Shown here: positions 13,701 through 28,700 of the stretch, piece by piece | Layout of the letters: every line of letters begins with the position of its first letter | Numbering within the stretch: position 1 is the first letter of the stretch | Source of the DNA: Rutpela maculata | Lineage: Eukaryota; Arthropoda; Insecta; Coleoptera; Cerambycidae | Assembly (NCBI GenBank): GCA_936432065.2 | Contig: OW386291.2 | Span: 27,567,821-27,631,820 of the forward strand | Direction of reading: 5' to 3' | Length of the DNA stretch: 64,000 bases | Notes under the pieces: model-generated | The model's database searches: none | Seen by the model: the letters and a program-made list of their open reading frames with translations, nothing else | Told to the model about the DNA's origin: nothing | Position numbers and translations under genes: made by a program

Positions 13701-16700
13701 CGTTGGATCTATAGGAGGTTCATAAAATTTCTCTTCTATATATTTCTCATAACAATTCGAATACGCCGTAGATACTAGGACAAAGGCATGTAAATCTCTC
13801 GCTTCCTTCATTATTTCTAATATTTCCGAAGTTCCTCTAATGTTCGTGATTACTGCGTCGCCTAGTTTTGAGTCCATATTTAGAGATGCACCACAGTGAA
13901 ATACTACATTGATCTGTAATAATATCGACTATTGATTTTTAAGGTACTTAAATAAACATTCAAGTTGTAAGATAATAAGAAACGTTTATGTAAAATATCT
14001 TTGTGCTATTTGGCTAAAAATTGTCCCAGTAATCCGTCCCATAGGCTATTGTCTATGTACAAAAAAAGAGGGTTGAAAGGAACTAAAACGTTAAAGGGTT
14101 TTTATTGTTCATTTTGTTCAATTGACCCCAAGATATGAAAAAACCGCGGAGTGCTACCATTTAAAGTGGTGCGTTTTTGAGATCGAAGTAAAAAGGTCCA
14201 CTTTTCATATTTTTTTTTTGCTCGAAAACTATGAATTTTTTCTATACACGTCAATAGAAAAGTGTGTAGAGAATTAAATTTCCAATCGAAGTGGCACCTT
14301 CAGAAGTCAAAAAAATTTTTTTTTACAAAAATACGTAAAAAAAAACAAAACAAAAAAAACGAAAAAATGCAATTATTTATTTTTTTTTATTTTAGCCTGT
14401 AACTATTTTTCGGGTACATTTAGGCATAGACATTGCTGCATAACAAAAAAAGCTGGCGTTTTACCCGTTAAAATGAGATTTGTAAACAGTTTTACGATTA
14501 ATAGTGACCGAGATATAGCGTTTCAAAGTTTGCAACTTTTAACTTGTTTTGCTAATTTTTACTATTTTTTTTTCAAATTTCGTCCTGTAACTTTTTTCTG
14601 AGTGAATTTAGGTGTAGACATTATTATATTAAAGTGAAAGCTGACTTTACGCCCGTTGAAATGGTGGCTGGTAACAGTCTCTACGACAAATAGAAACCTA
14701 GATACAGCGTTTCGAAGAGTGTTACTTTTATTAACTTTCTTCCAATTTTTACGTTCTTTTTTAAATTTCGGCCTATAACTTATTTGTCAAATGCTTTAAG
14801 TACAGATATTGCTACACTGAATGACCTCGCAGCATTCTTGTTTAAATGGTCTGCAATAGAAATTTAACCTATCTTAAAGTATTGTTTTTTCTCCTTATTA
14901 TCCTTATCCATTTTTCGTATTTTCGGCCTCAGAAAATCAGCTTACTGGCACATTTCAATTACTCAAAGCCATTATCAAAACCTGATACATTTTTGGCAAA
15001 TGAAAATAATAAAAAAAAATTATTTCATATTTAATTCAAAAATTTGAAGAAAATAATATTGAGACTGGGCAAGCTGAAGAGGATGCAGGCGTACTAATTG
15101 TAAAAACTGCAAAAGATAAGGCATCCCAATCAGAAAATGTTGTTATAGTTGGTCAAGATGTCGATTTTCTTATTATCTTATCATTATTACCAGAAGAAAA
15201 TGAAAATATATATATTTTTAAATATAGTGTAGGAAATGTAACTGCCAAATTATATAACCATAATAGTTTTAAATTTAATCATCTACAAAAATACCTTGGC
15301 TTCGTCCATGCATTCAGTGGCTGTGATACAACTCCTTTTTTGGTATTGGTAAAGAGAAATTCTTGAATTTCATTAATGAGAATATTTTGCTTTTGGAAAA
15401 GTATTTAAATGAATTTTTGTGTGAAAATGCAAGTCCAGCAGCCATCGGTTCTGCTTCTGAATGTATTGTAACATTACTATACGGTATGAAAATTGATGGC
15501 CAAAGCACCTGTCGCTATAAGTTATTTCAGAAGTACTCAACAGGTGCGAAATTCTCATTGTCCCGATTGCCTCCAACAACTGATGCTGCTAACATTGGAA
15601 AGGAAATATTGTAAATTCTCTCATCTGGGGTTGGAAAAGTTCAAAAAATGGACTAGTACCAATTTTGACAAATAAACCTCCCACACCACAAGTTTTCCTG
15701 GAAAAAATAGCCTGTAAATGCACCAAGGATGCAGGGGAAACTGTGGTTGCAGGAAATTGGGAATGAATTGCTCCATTTTTTGCAAAGAATGTATGGGAAT
15801 GAACTGTGACCTCAAATAACGGAAGACGATGTTTACATAGATGCCGATCAAGAAATCGACTTTGATTTTGAAAATATGTTAAATCCAGCATTTGAATAAT
15901 TTCATAATGTAAGTTATTAATCTAAGTTATTTGAACAAAAAAAAAACACGTGATATAATAAAGTTCGGAAGTGAAAAAATGTAAAAAGGTATTTTTTAAG
16001 TACAATAATCTACTATATCTAGACTGTATCTTGGTTACTATTGATCACATAAACTTCTATTGCAGACCATTTAAACAAGAATGCTGCGAGTACATTTCAT
16101 GTAGCAATATCTGTATTTGACAAATAAGTTATAGGCCGAAATTTAAAAAAGAACGTAAAAATTGGAAGAAAGTTAATAAAAGTAACACTCTTCGAAACGC
16201 TGTATCTAGGTTTCTATTTGTCGTAGAGACTTTTACCAGCCACCATTTCAAGGGGCGTAAAGCCAGCTTTCACTTTAATGTAATAATGTCTACACCTAAA
16301 TTCACTTAGAAAAAAGTTACAGGATGAAATTTGAAAAAAAAATAATAAAAATTAGCAAAAAAAGTTCAAAGATGCAAACTTTGAAACGCTATATCTCGGT
16401 CACTATTAATCGTAAAACTGTTTACAAAATCTCATTTTAACGGGTAAAACGCCAGCTTTTTTTGTTATGCAGCAATGTCTATGCCTAAATGTCCCCGAAA
16501 AATAGTTACAGGCTAAAAAAAAAAAAATGGCATTTTTTCGTTTTTTTTTTGTTTTGTTTTTTGGCCGTATTTTTGTAAAAAAATAAGTTTTTGACTTCCG
16601 AAGGTGCCATTTCGATTGGAAATTTAATTCTCTACACACTTTTCTATTGACGCGTTTATAGAAAAAATTCAGTTTTCGAGAAAAAAAAATCTGAAAAGTG

Positions 16701-19700
16701 GACCTTTTTACTTCGATCTCAAAAACGCACCACTTTAAATGGTAGCACTCTGCGGTTTTTTCATATCTTGGGGTCAATTGAACATAATAAACAATAAAAA
16801 CCCTTTAACGTTTTAGTTCCTTTCTACAGTACATGGACAATAGACTACAATCACTTTTGGCAATGTATCGATAGTAAGAAAACTAGCAATAATTTTCCGA
16901 CAGCTGTACAGGGTGTTTTCCGAGGAAACGGACATGCTTTAATGGCAGAGAGAGGGAACCGATGGTAATCATAATCATCCATAGAAAAAGCTAATTGGGC
17001 TCTCGTTGCTGAAATACAGCGTATTTTATGTATTTTTGCCAAGATTTCTTTTGGCTGTTACTTTCTACGCATAAAGGAATGGAAAGTTCATATTTTTTGC
17101 ACATATAATACACTAGTGATCCTGAATAAGTACTTGTATCACTCACAAAAAAATCCAGGTCCGGACTTGAAAAATAGTTATTTTTATACCAAGACCGCGA
17201 AATTTCTTTTTACGTACCGAGAGAAAAATTATCGCCGAGGCCTCTTGCGGCCGAGCCAAGATATCTCTAGGGCGCTAAAAGATTTCGCGGCCATGGTATA
17301 AACCCTATTTTTTGTGCAACCGTAAATTGGTGAAAATAACACCACCGTTTATGCTATATATTGCTAAATAAACGCGGTGGCCTTAACGTCAGAGCGTTTC
17401 TATGGAAACGTTACAGCGAGTTAAAATATAACAATGTTTGCTTGACATATTTTAGAAATGTCAATTTTGAAGTGACTTAAACGTCAATTATTATGAAAGT
17501 GACTTTAAGTTTTTTGGCCGTTACTAAGGGTAACGGCCGTGAAATTGAATTTCTCGTCCTGTTTTGAGAACGTGAAATACTCATTTCACGTACGGCTGCA
17601 CAAAAAAAATGTTTTTGTTGTTCTTCAAGAAGAAAATACCTTATATGTTTTTTAAATTTCAATATTAAATTTGAAAAGAACATAAAAAACTGAACAAAAC
17701 GGTTTCATTAATTTTTTTTCCACACTTTTAACATCTTCGAAATGTATTGAGACTTTAGTAAATATCAATGAATGACGCACGCAAGAAATGCTTTCACTAT
17801 TAAATTAATAATAATAATAATAATAAAGTTTATTGAAAATACAAGATTACAATGAGTGCTTAGTTTACAAACAAGTTTGAGATTCAACAAACATTAAGTC
17901 CACAGAAGGTTGAACCTTTTGCGTGGACTGAGTTTACCTTATTTTCACCAGAGTAAGCCTCTTTATTATTGCAACATTCTAAACTACATAATAACTTCAC
18001 TATCTCGCTCGTGCATACAGATTTAAAACAAAGTTTAAAAAGCCATACATGTCGGGTATACATAACAAAGTATAACATATAGTTATTTCACTATATGTTC
18101 CTTCATGGAGATGAATTTGAGATAGCTAAATGAAATTAATAAAATTAATAAAATAAGTAAAATAAATGAGTAAAATAAGTAAATAAAAATAAAAAAAATA
18201 TAAATAAAAACATAATAAAAAACAATAAAAAATAATAAAAAAATATTAAAAAAAGTAGGAGTAAATACATGATTTAATTGTTTTTTAGATCTATAAGTTG
18301 GTGTATATTGTTCCTTGCTTGGCCGTTTATCCATTGCTTGATTTTAGTTTTAAAAATGTTGTTAGAGTTCTGACTTGTCATATAATCTGGTAAGATATTA
18401 TATATTTTTGGTCCTATGTATGAATAACACCTTTGGCCAATAGTTTTACTCATTTTTGGTACTAGTAGTGATTTTTCGTTTTGTCTGGTGCTGTATACGT
18501 GTTTTACTTTCCCTATGTTATTTCTATTCTTGTGCATTAGCAATAATATATTTTGACAATAAAGTTGTCTTGGGTCAAATACTTTGCTTTCTATATAAAG
18601 ATCATCCGATGGGTAAGTACATCTCTTGCTATATATTATTTTTAGGATCCATTTTTGTGTAATTTCTAAATGTTTTAAATAGCGATTGGTTGCACCACCC
18701 CATCCAATAATTCCATATGTAATATGTGATTGGGCCAAGGCATAATACATGATTTTAAGGTGTTTTTCTTCAAAAATGTTTTTGAAATATTTAAATTTTG
18801 GTAATAGACTTCTCATCTTTTTAACTAAATTATTAATATGTGTATCCCATTTTAGATGGGAGTCAATAGTAATACCCAGGTACTTTATGGTTGTTGCAGA
18901 TTTTATTGTAAATTCAAGATTGTCATGCTTTATGGTGATACAGTTAAATTTTGGCAGCCCACTGACATAACTTGAGAAGGGCAAGTAAAAAGTTTTATTG
19001 ATATTTATTGTTAATAGCCTACTGTTAAAGAAGTCTATGACCGTTTTAAAATCCCTCTCTACCTTGATCTTTAATGATTCCCATGTGCTGTCTTTAAAGA
19101 AGATTGCTGTATCATCGGCGAAGCTTATTATTTCAGCGTCGATAGGGACCTTGAATAGATCATTAACATATATAGAGAATAGAATTGGCCCCAATACGGT
19201 GCCTTGTGGAACACCAAAAGTAACATTTCTCATTGAGCTCATACAATTATCTATATTTACAGATTGTTTCCGGTTTGTTAAGTAGCTCTTTAGCAAGTCA
19301 TTAAATTTCCCCCTAAATCCAAGATTTTCAAGTGTTTTCAATAAATCTGGGTGACTTACTGTATCAAATGCTTTGGCCAGATCTACAAATATGCACAGTG
19401 ACGGCTCAGCAGCATCCATACTGTTGTATATTTTTGCTGTTAAATCTGCTATGGCATCATTTGTAGATCTGGCCTCCCTAAATCCATACTGCTTGTCCGA
19501 TATAATATTGTATTTCTTTAAAAAACTACAAATCCGGGTTTTAAGTATTTTCTCATAGATTTTGGCTAAATTCGAAATAAGTGAAATTGGTCTATAATTT
19601 GACACTTCTTGCTTATCGCCAGATTTGTAGAGAGGTTTAATGACTGCCAATTTAAAAGCAGCCGGATATGTACCCAATTCCAGGGACTTATTTATTATAT

Positions 19701-22700
19701 ATGTTAGAGGTTCCACGATATGCTCAGATATCTCTTTTAGTGTTTCTGCTTTTAGCATATCCACGCCAGGAGCTTTTTTTAGTTTCAATTCACTTATTAC
19801 TTTTGTTACCTCCTGTACGTCGGTATGCGTAATTACAAACGAATTTACTAAATGAGACCTTGGTAGATTTAGGTTATTTGTTAGTTTAATATTTTCTGCT
19901 AGTTTTTTGCCTATATCACTGAAGAAACGATTATAACAGTTTGCTATTTGGGCTTTATCCAGAATAATATCTCCGTTTTCGTTTTTTACACTCGTAATAT
20001 TTGTTTTATTGTTTGTTAGTCCCTGAATGTCTTTAATACATTGCCACATCCTTGCGGGAGTGTCGCCATTTTGGCTTATTACTTTTTTGTAGTGGTTTGT
20101 TTTTGTTATTTTGATTAGTTCATTTAACTTATTTCTATATCTCTTGTACTCATTCAATAAGTTTACATCATTAGGATACATAATTGCATTTTTATGCATT
20201 ATATTTCTTTTAGTTATTGACTTTATCAACCCATTGGTAATCCATTGGTTTCTTTTTATTTCACTTCTTTTGATTTTAGTTTTTGTTGTGCAACTATCTA
20301 TATATTGATGTAATTTATCTATGAATAAGTCCACTGCGTCGTCGATATCTGTAGTAGCATAAATGTCTGTATAATTTTCGTTTTTTAACTCATTTTTTAG
20401 TTTGCTATAATTAACATAATACCTATAATGTGCCTTTATAATAGAATTTCTTTCTGTTTCAGCTGGTCGCGGAGAATATTTTAACAATACTGCGTAGTGA
20501 TCAGTAATCTCTGTTTCTAATATAACAGGGGTAAATAATTCATACGGAATACGTGTTTTCACAAATATGTGATCCAGACATGTTTGAGTGTCTCCTTGAA
20601 TTCGAGTACATTGATTTATTGCAGACACATACCCATACTCACCTAAAATGTTTAAATATTCTTGGCAACAATCAGTATTGTTGTCAAGAATATTTATATT
20701 TATATCCCCAACTATTATGCTGATAGCACTTTGGTCATTATTGTTTGCTAAGTAATTGGCAAGGTCGGAATTAAATGTTAAAGGGCATAAGGATGGTGAT
20801 CTGTATATACCAATTATTTGTATCGATTTGTTGTCTGATATGATATTTAATTTAATTACTTTTATTTCTCCTATATTAATTATGTGATATGTGTAGTTTA
20901 GTTCACTTTTAATGTATATAGCAACTCCATCATTTTTGTTTATATCCCCTTTATTATACAACAAGTCATAACCCGGTATATTAAAGATTTCAGTATTGTC
21001 TAGTTTAAATGTTTCTGTCAATACCAAGCAATCGAAGCAATAGTTAAGGTCGTGAATCAGAATATTCAGCTCCTCGAAATTTTTGGATATGCTTCTAATA
21101 TTATTATGTAAGAGCGTAAAACCTGCATTAGAGTTTTTGTTTATAATATTTTCCAATTGGGTATTATTTTGAGCTGTTTTAGTTTCAATATATGGTATCT
21201 TAAAGTCCCTGATATAATTATCCATATATAATATAGTAATATATAAAAATTTGCACAGTAATTTAAACTCCACTTAGCCTAAAGTTAAACTTGAAATGTA
21301 AATTAAATTCCTGTCTTTTCCCTTTCTCCCCGTTCACCGTTGTTTGATCTTGTTCAAATGATTATTTAGCCTGACGTCTTTTGGGTCTTGTGTTCGCCAA
21401 AATTACTTCTTCGGACTTCTTTATTGTGCCGGTCTTGGGTGTCCCTTGAATAGCCTGAGATTTTGGAATATTTTGATTTGGATCTGCTTTAGGGATTTCA
21501 GTTTTTTCTAATGTGGGATTTTCTCCGCCTTGTTGATTTGAGGTTTGATTGGGTTTATTTGGTGTAGTGAGGGTGCTACTTTCTCGTTCTTCTAGTTCGC
21601 GTAGTTCTTCCACTGTAAACGTCTTTTGATTTACATAAAGTATGTTTTTTCTTATAAAACATGTATTGTTTTTATCCTGTTTAGCATCATACAGGTGTTT
21701 TCTAAGTATTTTATTGTCTGTCCTTTCCTTTAATGTTTGATCGTGGGTGATGGTAATGCTAGTTCCCTTCAATTTATGGCAGTTTTCTAAGATATATTTT
21801 TTTGTTAGGTATGATATTAATTCCACCTTTATGGGGCTATTAATGTTTTTTCCCAGTGTGTATACGTCATTGAAATCGCTTTCGTTAAGATCAACGGTTA
21901 GTAGATTCTTCAGTTTTTGGCATATATGTTCACTGGTAACCTCCGTATTTTTTTGTGCGAGGCCAAAAATTATTATGTTATTTTTATTGTGGTTTCTATA
22001 TAATTTTTCAATTTGTTCTTTTAAAATTAGGTTTTCATCTTCTACTTTTTTTAGTTTAGTTGTAAGTTCCTCAACTTTTAATAATAGCCTTTCCTCACTG
22101 GACTCGATTTTACTTTTTATTTCGGATCTGTTTTTTATTATTTCTTCGTATATTTTCTGGATGGTAATGTCCGTCATTCTATTCTATTTATTTCCTTTTT
22201 AATTTATTGATAACAGATGTTACTTCCTAGCACTTTATTACGGTACAGTGCTTGGGTTTTAAACTGGTCCGATGGTTACTCTGGCCCTCTATTCGTGGTA
22301 ATTGCCCACTTCAGAAAACTAACACAATATTACACTACACTATTTAAGAATTTATCTATAACTCTCTATTTTAATTACGTATTTATTGTTTATCCACCTC
22401 AACTTTAGCTCACGTTTTAATTGTAATTATTAGCTACGTTTCTATTAAAGTACACTCCACTTAACGCTGTTTTTCTGCGTATATTTAACTTTTACGTTGG
22501 ACCGACGCCACAAACGCCACAAATTAGGCATTTACTTTCTTTTTCGGCAATAAATATTATGTTTTAATTATCAGTTTTTATGGAGGAGGTCTAATTATTA
22601 AAAAAGTAAATGAAGAACCTATTTCATTCCTTTCATTTATTAAAGACTGGCAATATAACAACATAACATGCTAGCTGAGCTGGCTTAGAGCTGTATTTCA

Positions 22701-25700
22701 TGATTACCGTTACCTGGCGGATAAAAGCATCAAATTTGGTATGAAAGTACCTTAGATTATACTAATAAATGTTAGCAAAGGAGCCCACTGGAATTTCTAA
22801 AAATTTTCATGTACAGCACTAATATCAAAAATGGCCGACAAGTACGGCAAAATATCACTTAACATAATCTATCATATAGTCCGGTCGAATTATCACGAAT
22901 AGTATTAAAATGTGACGAAAATACGTAACCACGATTTTCTTGTTTTAAGTTGATTGGTTTGGACATCCAAAACAAGCCCTTATAATTTGCCAATTAATTT
23001 CATACCGGATAAAGGGGGTGGGGGGGTCGTAAAGTTGAAAAGTCGGTTGAATAATGACCATATACAAAAAATTTTTAAATATTGAACAACTCTCGAAGAA
23101 TAGAATTTTTCTTCTCATAGCAAAATCTGACAGAAAATGAAGTACTTATAGCTATTTTTCGAAGACCTTTTTTTTTTTTCAAAAAAATTGAATATATCAA
23201 AAAATAATCAGATATCGATCTGAAATGTTTATCAGATGTTTCCTCCTATATAGCACATACTTTAGTAAAATTTCAAAAATTTTTCTAAAATATTGCCGAA
23301 ATTAAAATTTTTTTTCAAAATTTCGGTTTTTTTGAATTTACTCCTGACTTAATAACGCTATCTTAATGTTCGGGGCTCATTTTATAGGTTTTTTAATACC
23401 TATAACTTTCCCATTTGAACTTTCCTCTCATATTATTAGCCTTCTATTTAAACGCGAAAAACCGACTTTTCAACTTTATGACCCCCCATCCACTTTATCC
23501 GATATGACATCAGTTGGCAAACTATAAGGGCTTATTTTGGATGTCCAACCCATCAACTTAAAACAATAAAATCTTGGTTATGTATTTTAGCCGTGTCAAA
23601 TTACAATTCGACTGAACTAATACTATTAATTTGAATTACAGCTTTAAGCCAACTAAGTACACTACACACTCAGGCTAATCTACATATTAATAATAATAGT
23701 ATATTACGTAATGAGTGTTGTAAGAAGCATATTACGCACGAATGGAAAAGTTACGCACGATGCCGCGTAGCGGCGAGTGCGTATTTTCATGAGTGCGTAA
23801 TTGCTTACAACTCGAATTATGTACTATACTTTACCTACGATCATATTTATTTATTTAGTAAAATCTGGATTTAGTTTACCAGTCAATAATATTATTCAAC
23901 AAATATTGAGTAGTATTCATAAAACAAAGGATATGCTTATACTTGCAAAATATGAAGGAAATCCTTCTGCATTTATTCATAATAATTTGAAGCAGAACCT
24001 TATACTTGTAGAGTAGAAGCATATCCTTGTACTCACAGAAAAGTAAATGGGTATGCATAAACCTGACCCTTTACCTTAAAGAAAAAGCATATTCTTCAGA
24101 AAAACTGAGGTTGGTCAGTAGCAGACTTAGCGCAGTGGTGAAAGTTGTTTTATCCGAGTTTGAGCGCGATGGCAGATAATGTGGATGTGAGGCATGTTAA
24201 ACACTACAAGCCCCGCTTATCTACACTTGTTCGTGACTTAAAATATTATAACGGTTTGTAGAAAGAAATGTGCAATGGCTTGCGGATAGATTCTTAGGTA
24301 CAAATGAAGAAACTCGGGGAGGTGCGTTGTCATCTGTTCATAAAATGAAGATATGTTTGCGTTATCTCAGTGATCCTGGCTATCAACAAGGTATCGGTAA
24401 AAACTTGGTGTTAGTCAAGCCACGGCATCTCGGACTGTGAATGCAGTAGTTGCATAATTGCACAGTCCAATGAATGGCTAAAGTTTTCAAGTACCAACAG
24501 AGAAATAACAGAGGCAAAGCAGTTATGGCAAATGAAGTATAAGTTTCTGACAGCTATTAGTGCAGTCGATTGTACTCACATAGGGATACTGAAACCAAAA
24601 CTACATGGAGATGAGTACATTAATCGAAAAGGTAAGCCTACTCTGAATGTGCAAGCCACTTGTGATGCCAAAAAAATGTTCACTAGTGTTGACGTGAGTT
24701 GGCCTGGATCTGTGCACGATTCGAGGATATGGAAAAATTCGCAAGTGTGCTTACAATTACAAAATAAAGGCAATGCTGTGCTACTTGGTGATGACGGATA
24801 TGGGATAAAGCCATGCTTCATGACTCCATTTCGAGATCCTACTCCTGGTGCTGAATTAAATTATAACAAACTTTTCAAAAAAGAGAGGGTAATAATTGAA
24901 CGATGTTTTGACCAACTGAAACTTCGGTTTTCAATCTTACAGTATGTGTGTCGCGTAAAATTGGAAAATGTTCCAAAGATAATCGTTGCTTGTATTGTGC
25001 TCCATAACGTTGCAAAAACGTTAGGCGATCCTGACTTCCAAGCAGCTGAAGAGGCACCAGAAGATGAAGAATACCATGACAATAATAATGATAAACTATT
25101 TCTTCGCCACCGAGGACAAGAAATCAGAAGAAACTTGAGTATTGTAATTAACAATGTTAATGATAATTCAGTTTACAAGTGAGCATTGTACATGTCTCTG
25201 TCAACGAATCACAAATTTAAAAAGGTACAGAATTTACGATTGTGGTGAATAAACTCAAATTCTATTTGTCTGAAACTAAACATTGTGAACTCAAATAAAA
25301 CGTTCTGGTGAATATTTTATAAGCTGAAGTACGTTGTATTTTCCTCGCCAACAATGTTCGATGTAGATTCCTTACGCTGCATCAGTTTCAACTTCGTTTC
25401 ATATTATTCCCGTTGTACTACACTCGTGAGGTACTGCTGTAACAGCACTAAGCATTGGAGTTCTTTTGTAGTTAGTCTTCTAGTTTCATGTGTTTCGTTT
25501 TCGTTTCTTATCATTTAGAGCTTAGACGGTCAACCCTTTACTTCTGCTTGAAGGATATTCTCGCAAGTATAAGGTTATCATTATGAATTCGGAAAGAAGG
25601 AAATGCTTATACTTCTACCTTTTATTTTAAACCATAACCTAATACTTCTACCTTATGCGTGGGAGGATATGCTTTGTTTTCATGCGACTCAATATGTCAG

Positions 25701-28700
25701 TTTTGACAGCGTTTAAAAATTACGTAGGCGCATTTGTTTTTTTAAACCCCGCGTCAGCGATATAAGCCACCTATAATTGCGTGTGCCGTGCGTTTTGTTT
25801 ACCGTGCGATTTGTTTACAGTACGTTTTGTTTACAGTATGTAAAATTCAACTTACATAGATGGCAGGTAGTGTGTTTTTTACTATTTACAATAGTGATCG
25901 TAGGTAAAATACAATAAAATATATCCATATTATTTATTGCAGTAATATATAAGTCCAAATATAACGCTAATAAGAGTTCCCAATAACAAGAAAATATTCC
26001 TAGTTATTCATTCAATGGAATTCAGTATGCAACAGGTATAAATAAATTACACTTGCAAATTACACTTGCACTTGCAAAGTGGTGAGCAGACTAGATTGGC
26101 TTTCCCACATTTGCAATTTTTGCAGTCTCCTTTGCAGGAACATTTAATCAATTCCCTGCATGATCGGAAAACACCTGGAATTGTCATCCAAACTGGTACC
26201 CATGACTCTGAAACTTTATTCTAAGCAAAATCCTGTGGAGAAGGAATCACTTGCTGTGTTTGTGTGCTGGTCGTCCAAATACCTGCTTGATAAACTGCCC
26301 TTCGGATATGTTGAAGAAGCGCATCCTCAGTCGGTGGAAGTTTGTCCATTGCTCGATTCTTCTGACAGAAAAACTCCTTTCTTATCTGGTTGATAATACT
26401 GAAAGGAGTGGTTTTATCATATAGAACAACAGTCAGTCGTTCCAACTTCTTGAAGAGTTCAGAGTCGGCTTTCATCAGTTGGAATGGATACGTGGCCAAA
26501 TACACAAATGTATCAATGACGTCTTGAAATGCTTCCATTCATGCTTCTTACTCTTACCTTTGAAGGCGGAGGTTGTGTCGCAGTCAGAGAAACACACACG
26601 TGATTTTGGCTCCTACAGGCTTGCACAGATGGTGTTGATGTGGTAAAATCTGTAATGCTTGCCCATGCCAAAGGCCACCCAGATATCGGCCAAAGGCTGG
26701 ATCACTATTAGATCATAGAATGTGCCAGGAAGGATGACAATCACATATGTGTCTACAGTACGCACAAGGATACTCTTTGCCCCTTGCTGTAGTGAATGGA
26801 GTACATGAACCACAAACCTCGTGTCTGCCTCTTCATGATTGCGGTTTTCCATGGGTGTGTTCGAACCGATTTGTACGACTGCTTTCCAGTTGTGACATCT
26901 ATATCTTTGCCTGGTGGCCAGTTGAACTCTACAACCTTGGAAGTCAAAAAGTTGAACAATTCCTTCTTGTTCATTCAGTTACGGAGAGAGTCCATCCAAT
27001 TTCGTGGCAGTTTGGTGTTGCCAGATACTTCCTTCGTATCCCCTCACTTCTTTTTTCCCGGGTAGGCTCGTTTAAATTGTCTGGAATTTAGGTGTTCTAA
27101 ACCTTTGGGGGGGCATTCTCCAACTGCTTATGAAGGTAAGGTAGAAAAATCTTATCAGCATACTAATTGAAGGTGTTGACCTAGTAGTGGGCAGGTAGTG
27201 GACGATGACTGCACCGTCTAGAAATCTGGCTGCTCAAGACATGGCAGTATTTCAGCCTTATTGGTTGGAAAATGAAGCTTACCAGTCTGAAATGAAAGGA
27301 GGGAATCACTGTATCTCATGCGCAAGAAACTCATCCAAATCAGATTCCTGGTTTTGCGTAGATATATATATATATAGTTGGCTAAATAGTTCCACATTGT
27401 TCTGAAGCACTTTCGGCTTCTTCCCCTACTGAGATGTTGCTTCATGCTTTGCTCTCTTGAAGAGTACAGGAGATTCCGACTTTTTATGGTTTTTGCAGTA
27501 GTGGTGTCTCGAAAAGAAAGACTCACATGTGATATTTTGTCATATTTGTTGGCCATTTTGGATTTTAGTGCTGTACATGAAAATTTTTGGAAATTTCTAA
27601 AGGCTAATATTTATTAGTATACCCTGAGGTATCTTCAGACCAAATTTGGTGCTTTTATCCTCCAGGTAACGGTAATTTCAATAAGCCACCTCACTATGCC
27701 TATTAACAACAATAATAACTGCAGTAACAAAGTTGCATATCAATAATGCACATAGGAACAGGATAACAAAATATGAACAAAATAATTGTAACAAAAACAA
27801 AAATGCAGATATTGTCATAAAATGTATTTAGAAATCAGAATTATAATTAAATTTTATGTTCAAAATGTTCAAAGAATTTTGGCCAATCGTCACGTTGAAA
27901 TCAACTTGGGCAAGTTTCTAAAGTTTAGGATGAAATTCGGTAGACTTAGCGTAGGTAATAGGGAAGGTACTTGACTAAGCTAATCTAAGATTAAAAAAAA
28001 ATCAAGTAGAACGCCCAACCAAGTTAAATTTCTTAAGTTTAGCTCATTTTACTGGTGGAAAGAAAGCAGCTATTGTTTAAAGTTGGCACATAATTTGTTT
28101 TTCTAATAAATGCAATTTTGTGGTATAATCAATAATGACAACTTTAAACAATGCATTTAAACCTAAAATCAGTTAGTTTTAGATTATTTCCTAAGGGATC
28201 TCTTAAAGAGTGGACACTAATAGCAGAGATCAATTAATTCAAAGAATTGTTAATTGCCTCAACAAAATTGGAAACAGTCCAGATTTGACAAGAAGATTAA
28301 TCGGTTATCTCGTTAACTTCACTAGAAAATGTATTGAAGCTGAGGAACATAAAATTTACGTATAATTTTAATTTGTAAATACGTTTTATGACAATGGGCA
28401 CGTTTATGGAATGCAATTGCTGAGAATAATCACTCAACCTGATTACCTTTTAAGTGTTTGAGTCCGCTAAATGGTGTAAAGGATGTTGCTAAATGTCACC
28501 TCAGTTGAGGTCAAGTCAAAGAAAATCTTTATCTATATTTTGAAATACTTTTTGGAATACGAAATTAATCTGCTTGATGAAAGAAAGTGAGGTTAAGTTT
28601 CACAGCTGACTACACTCAGCGTGAATTTTGCCCCTGATGAAAACATCAAACAGTTGACAATTGGCACGTTTTGAGCGTTGTCATTTAGGGAATATCTGCT

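Larger units (their letters stand above)
17808..22515 (-). mobile_element. LINE (CR1/jockey-like) with both ORFs open
   Basis: A minus-strand non-LTR retrotransposon with a 5' region of about 340 bp, ORF1 (22177-21362), ORF2 (21273-18274), a roughly 450-bp AT-rich 3' UTR, and a 3' tail of TTA repeats (17808-17825 as taataa on the plus strand) just after an AATAAA-like signal. Both ORFs are uninterrupted, so the copy looks young and near full length. The exact 5' end and target duplication could not be fixed in the AT-rich flanks. Confidence 0.85.
22670..27700. mobile_element. 5-kb inverted-repeat element, host to nested insertions
   Basis: Bases 22681-22857 and 27530-27692 are reverse complements of about 170 bp: taccgttacctggcggataa pairs with the reverse of 27650-27672, and ttttcatgtacagcactaa occurs at both ends. 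Between them lie a palindrome (22870-23630), a small hairpin MITE, a Harbinger element and the decayed Cys-rich gene (26050-27080, minus). The last is probably the element's own gene, because the 14-16.8 kb element also encloses a member of that family. Confidence 0.65.

Noticed and set aside
21747..22202. 151-codon plus-strand ORF
   Set aside because: It is antisense to the LINE ORF1, whose minus-strand frame has clear coding character.
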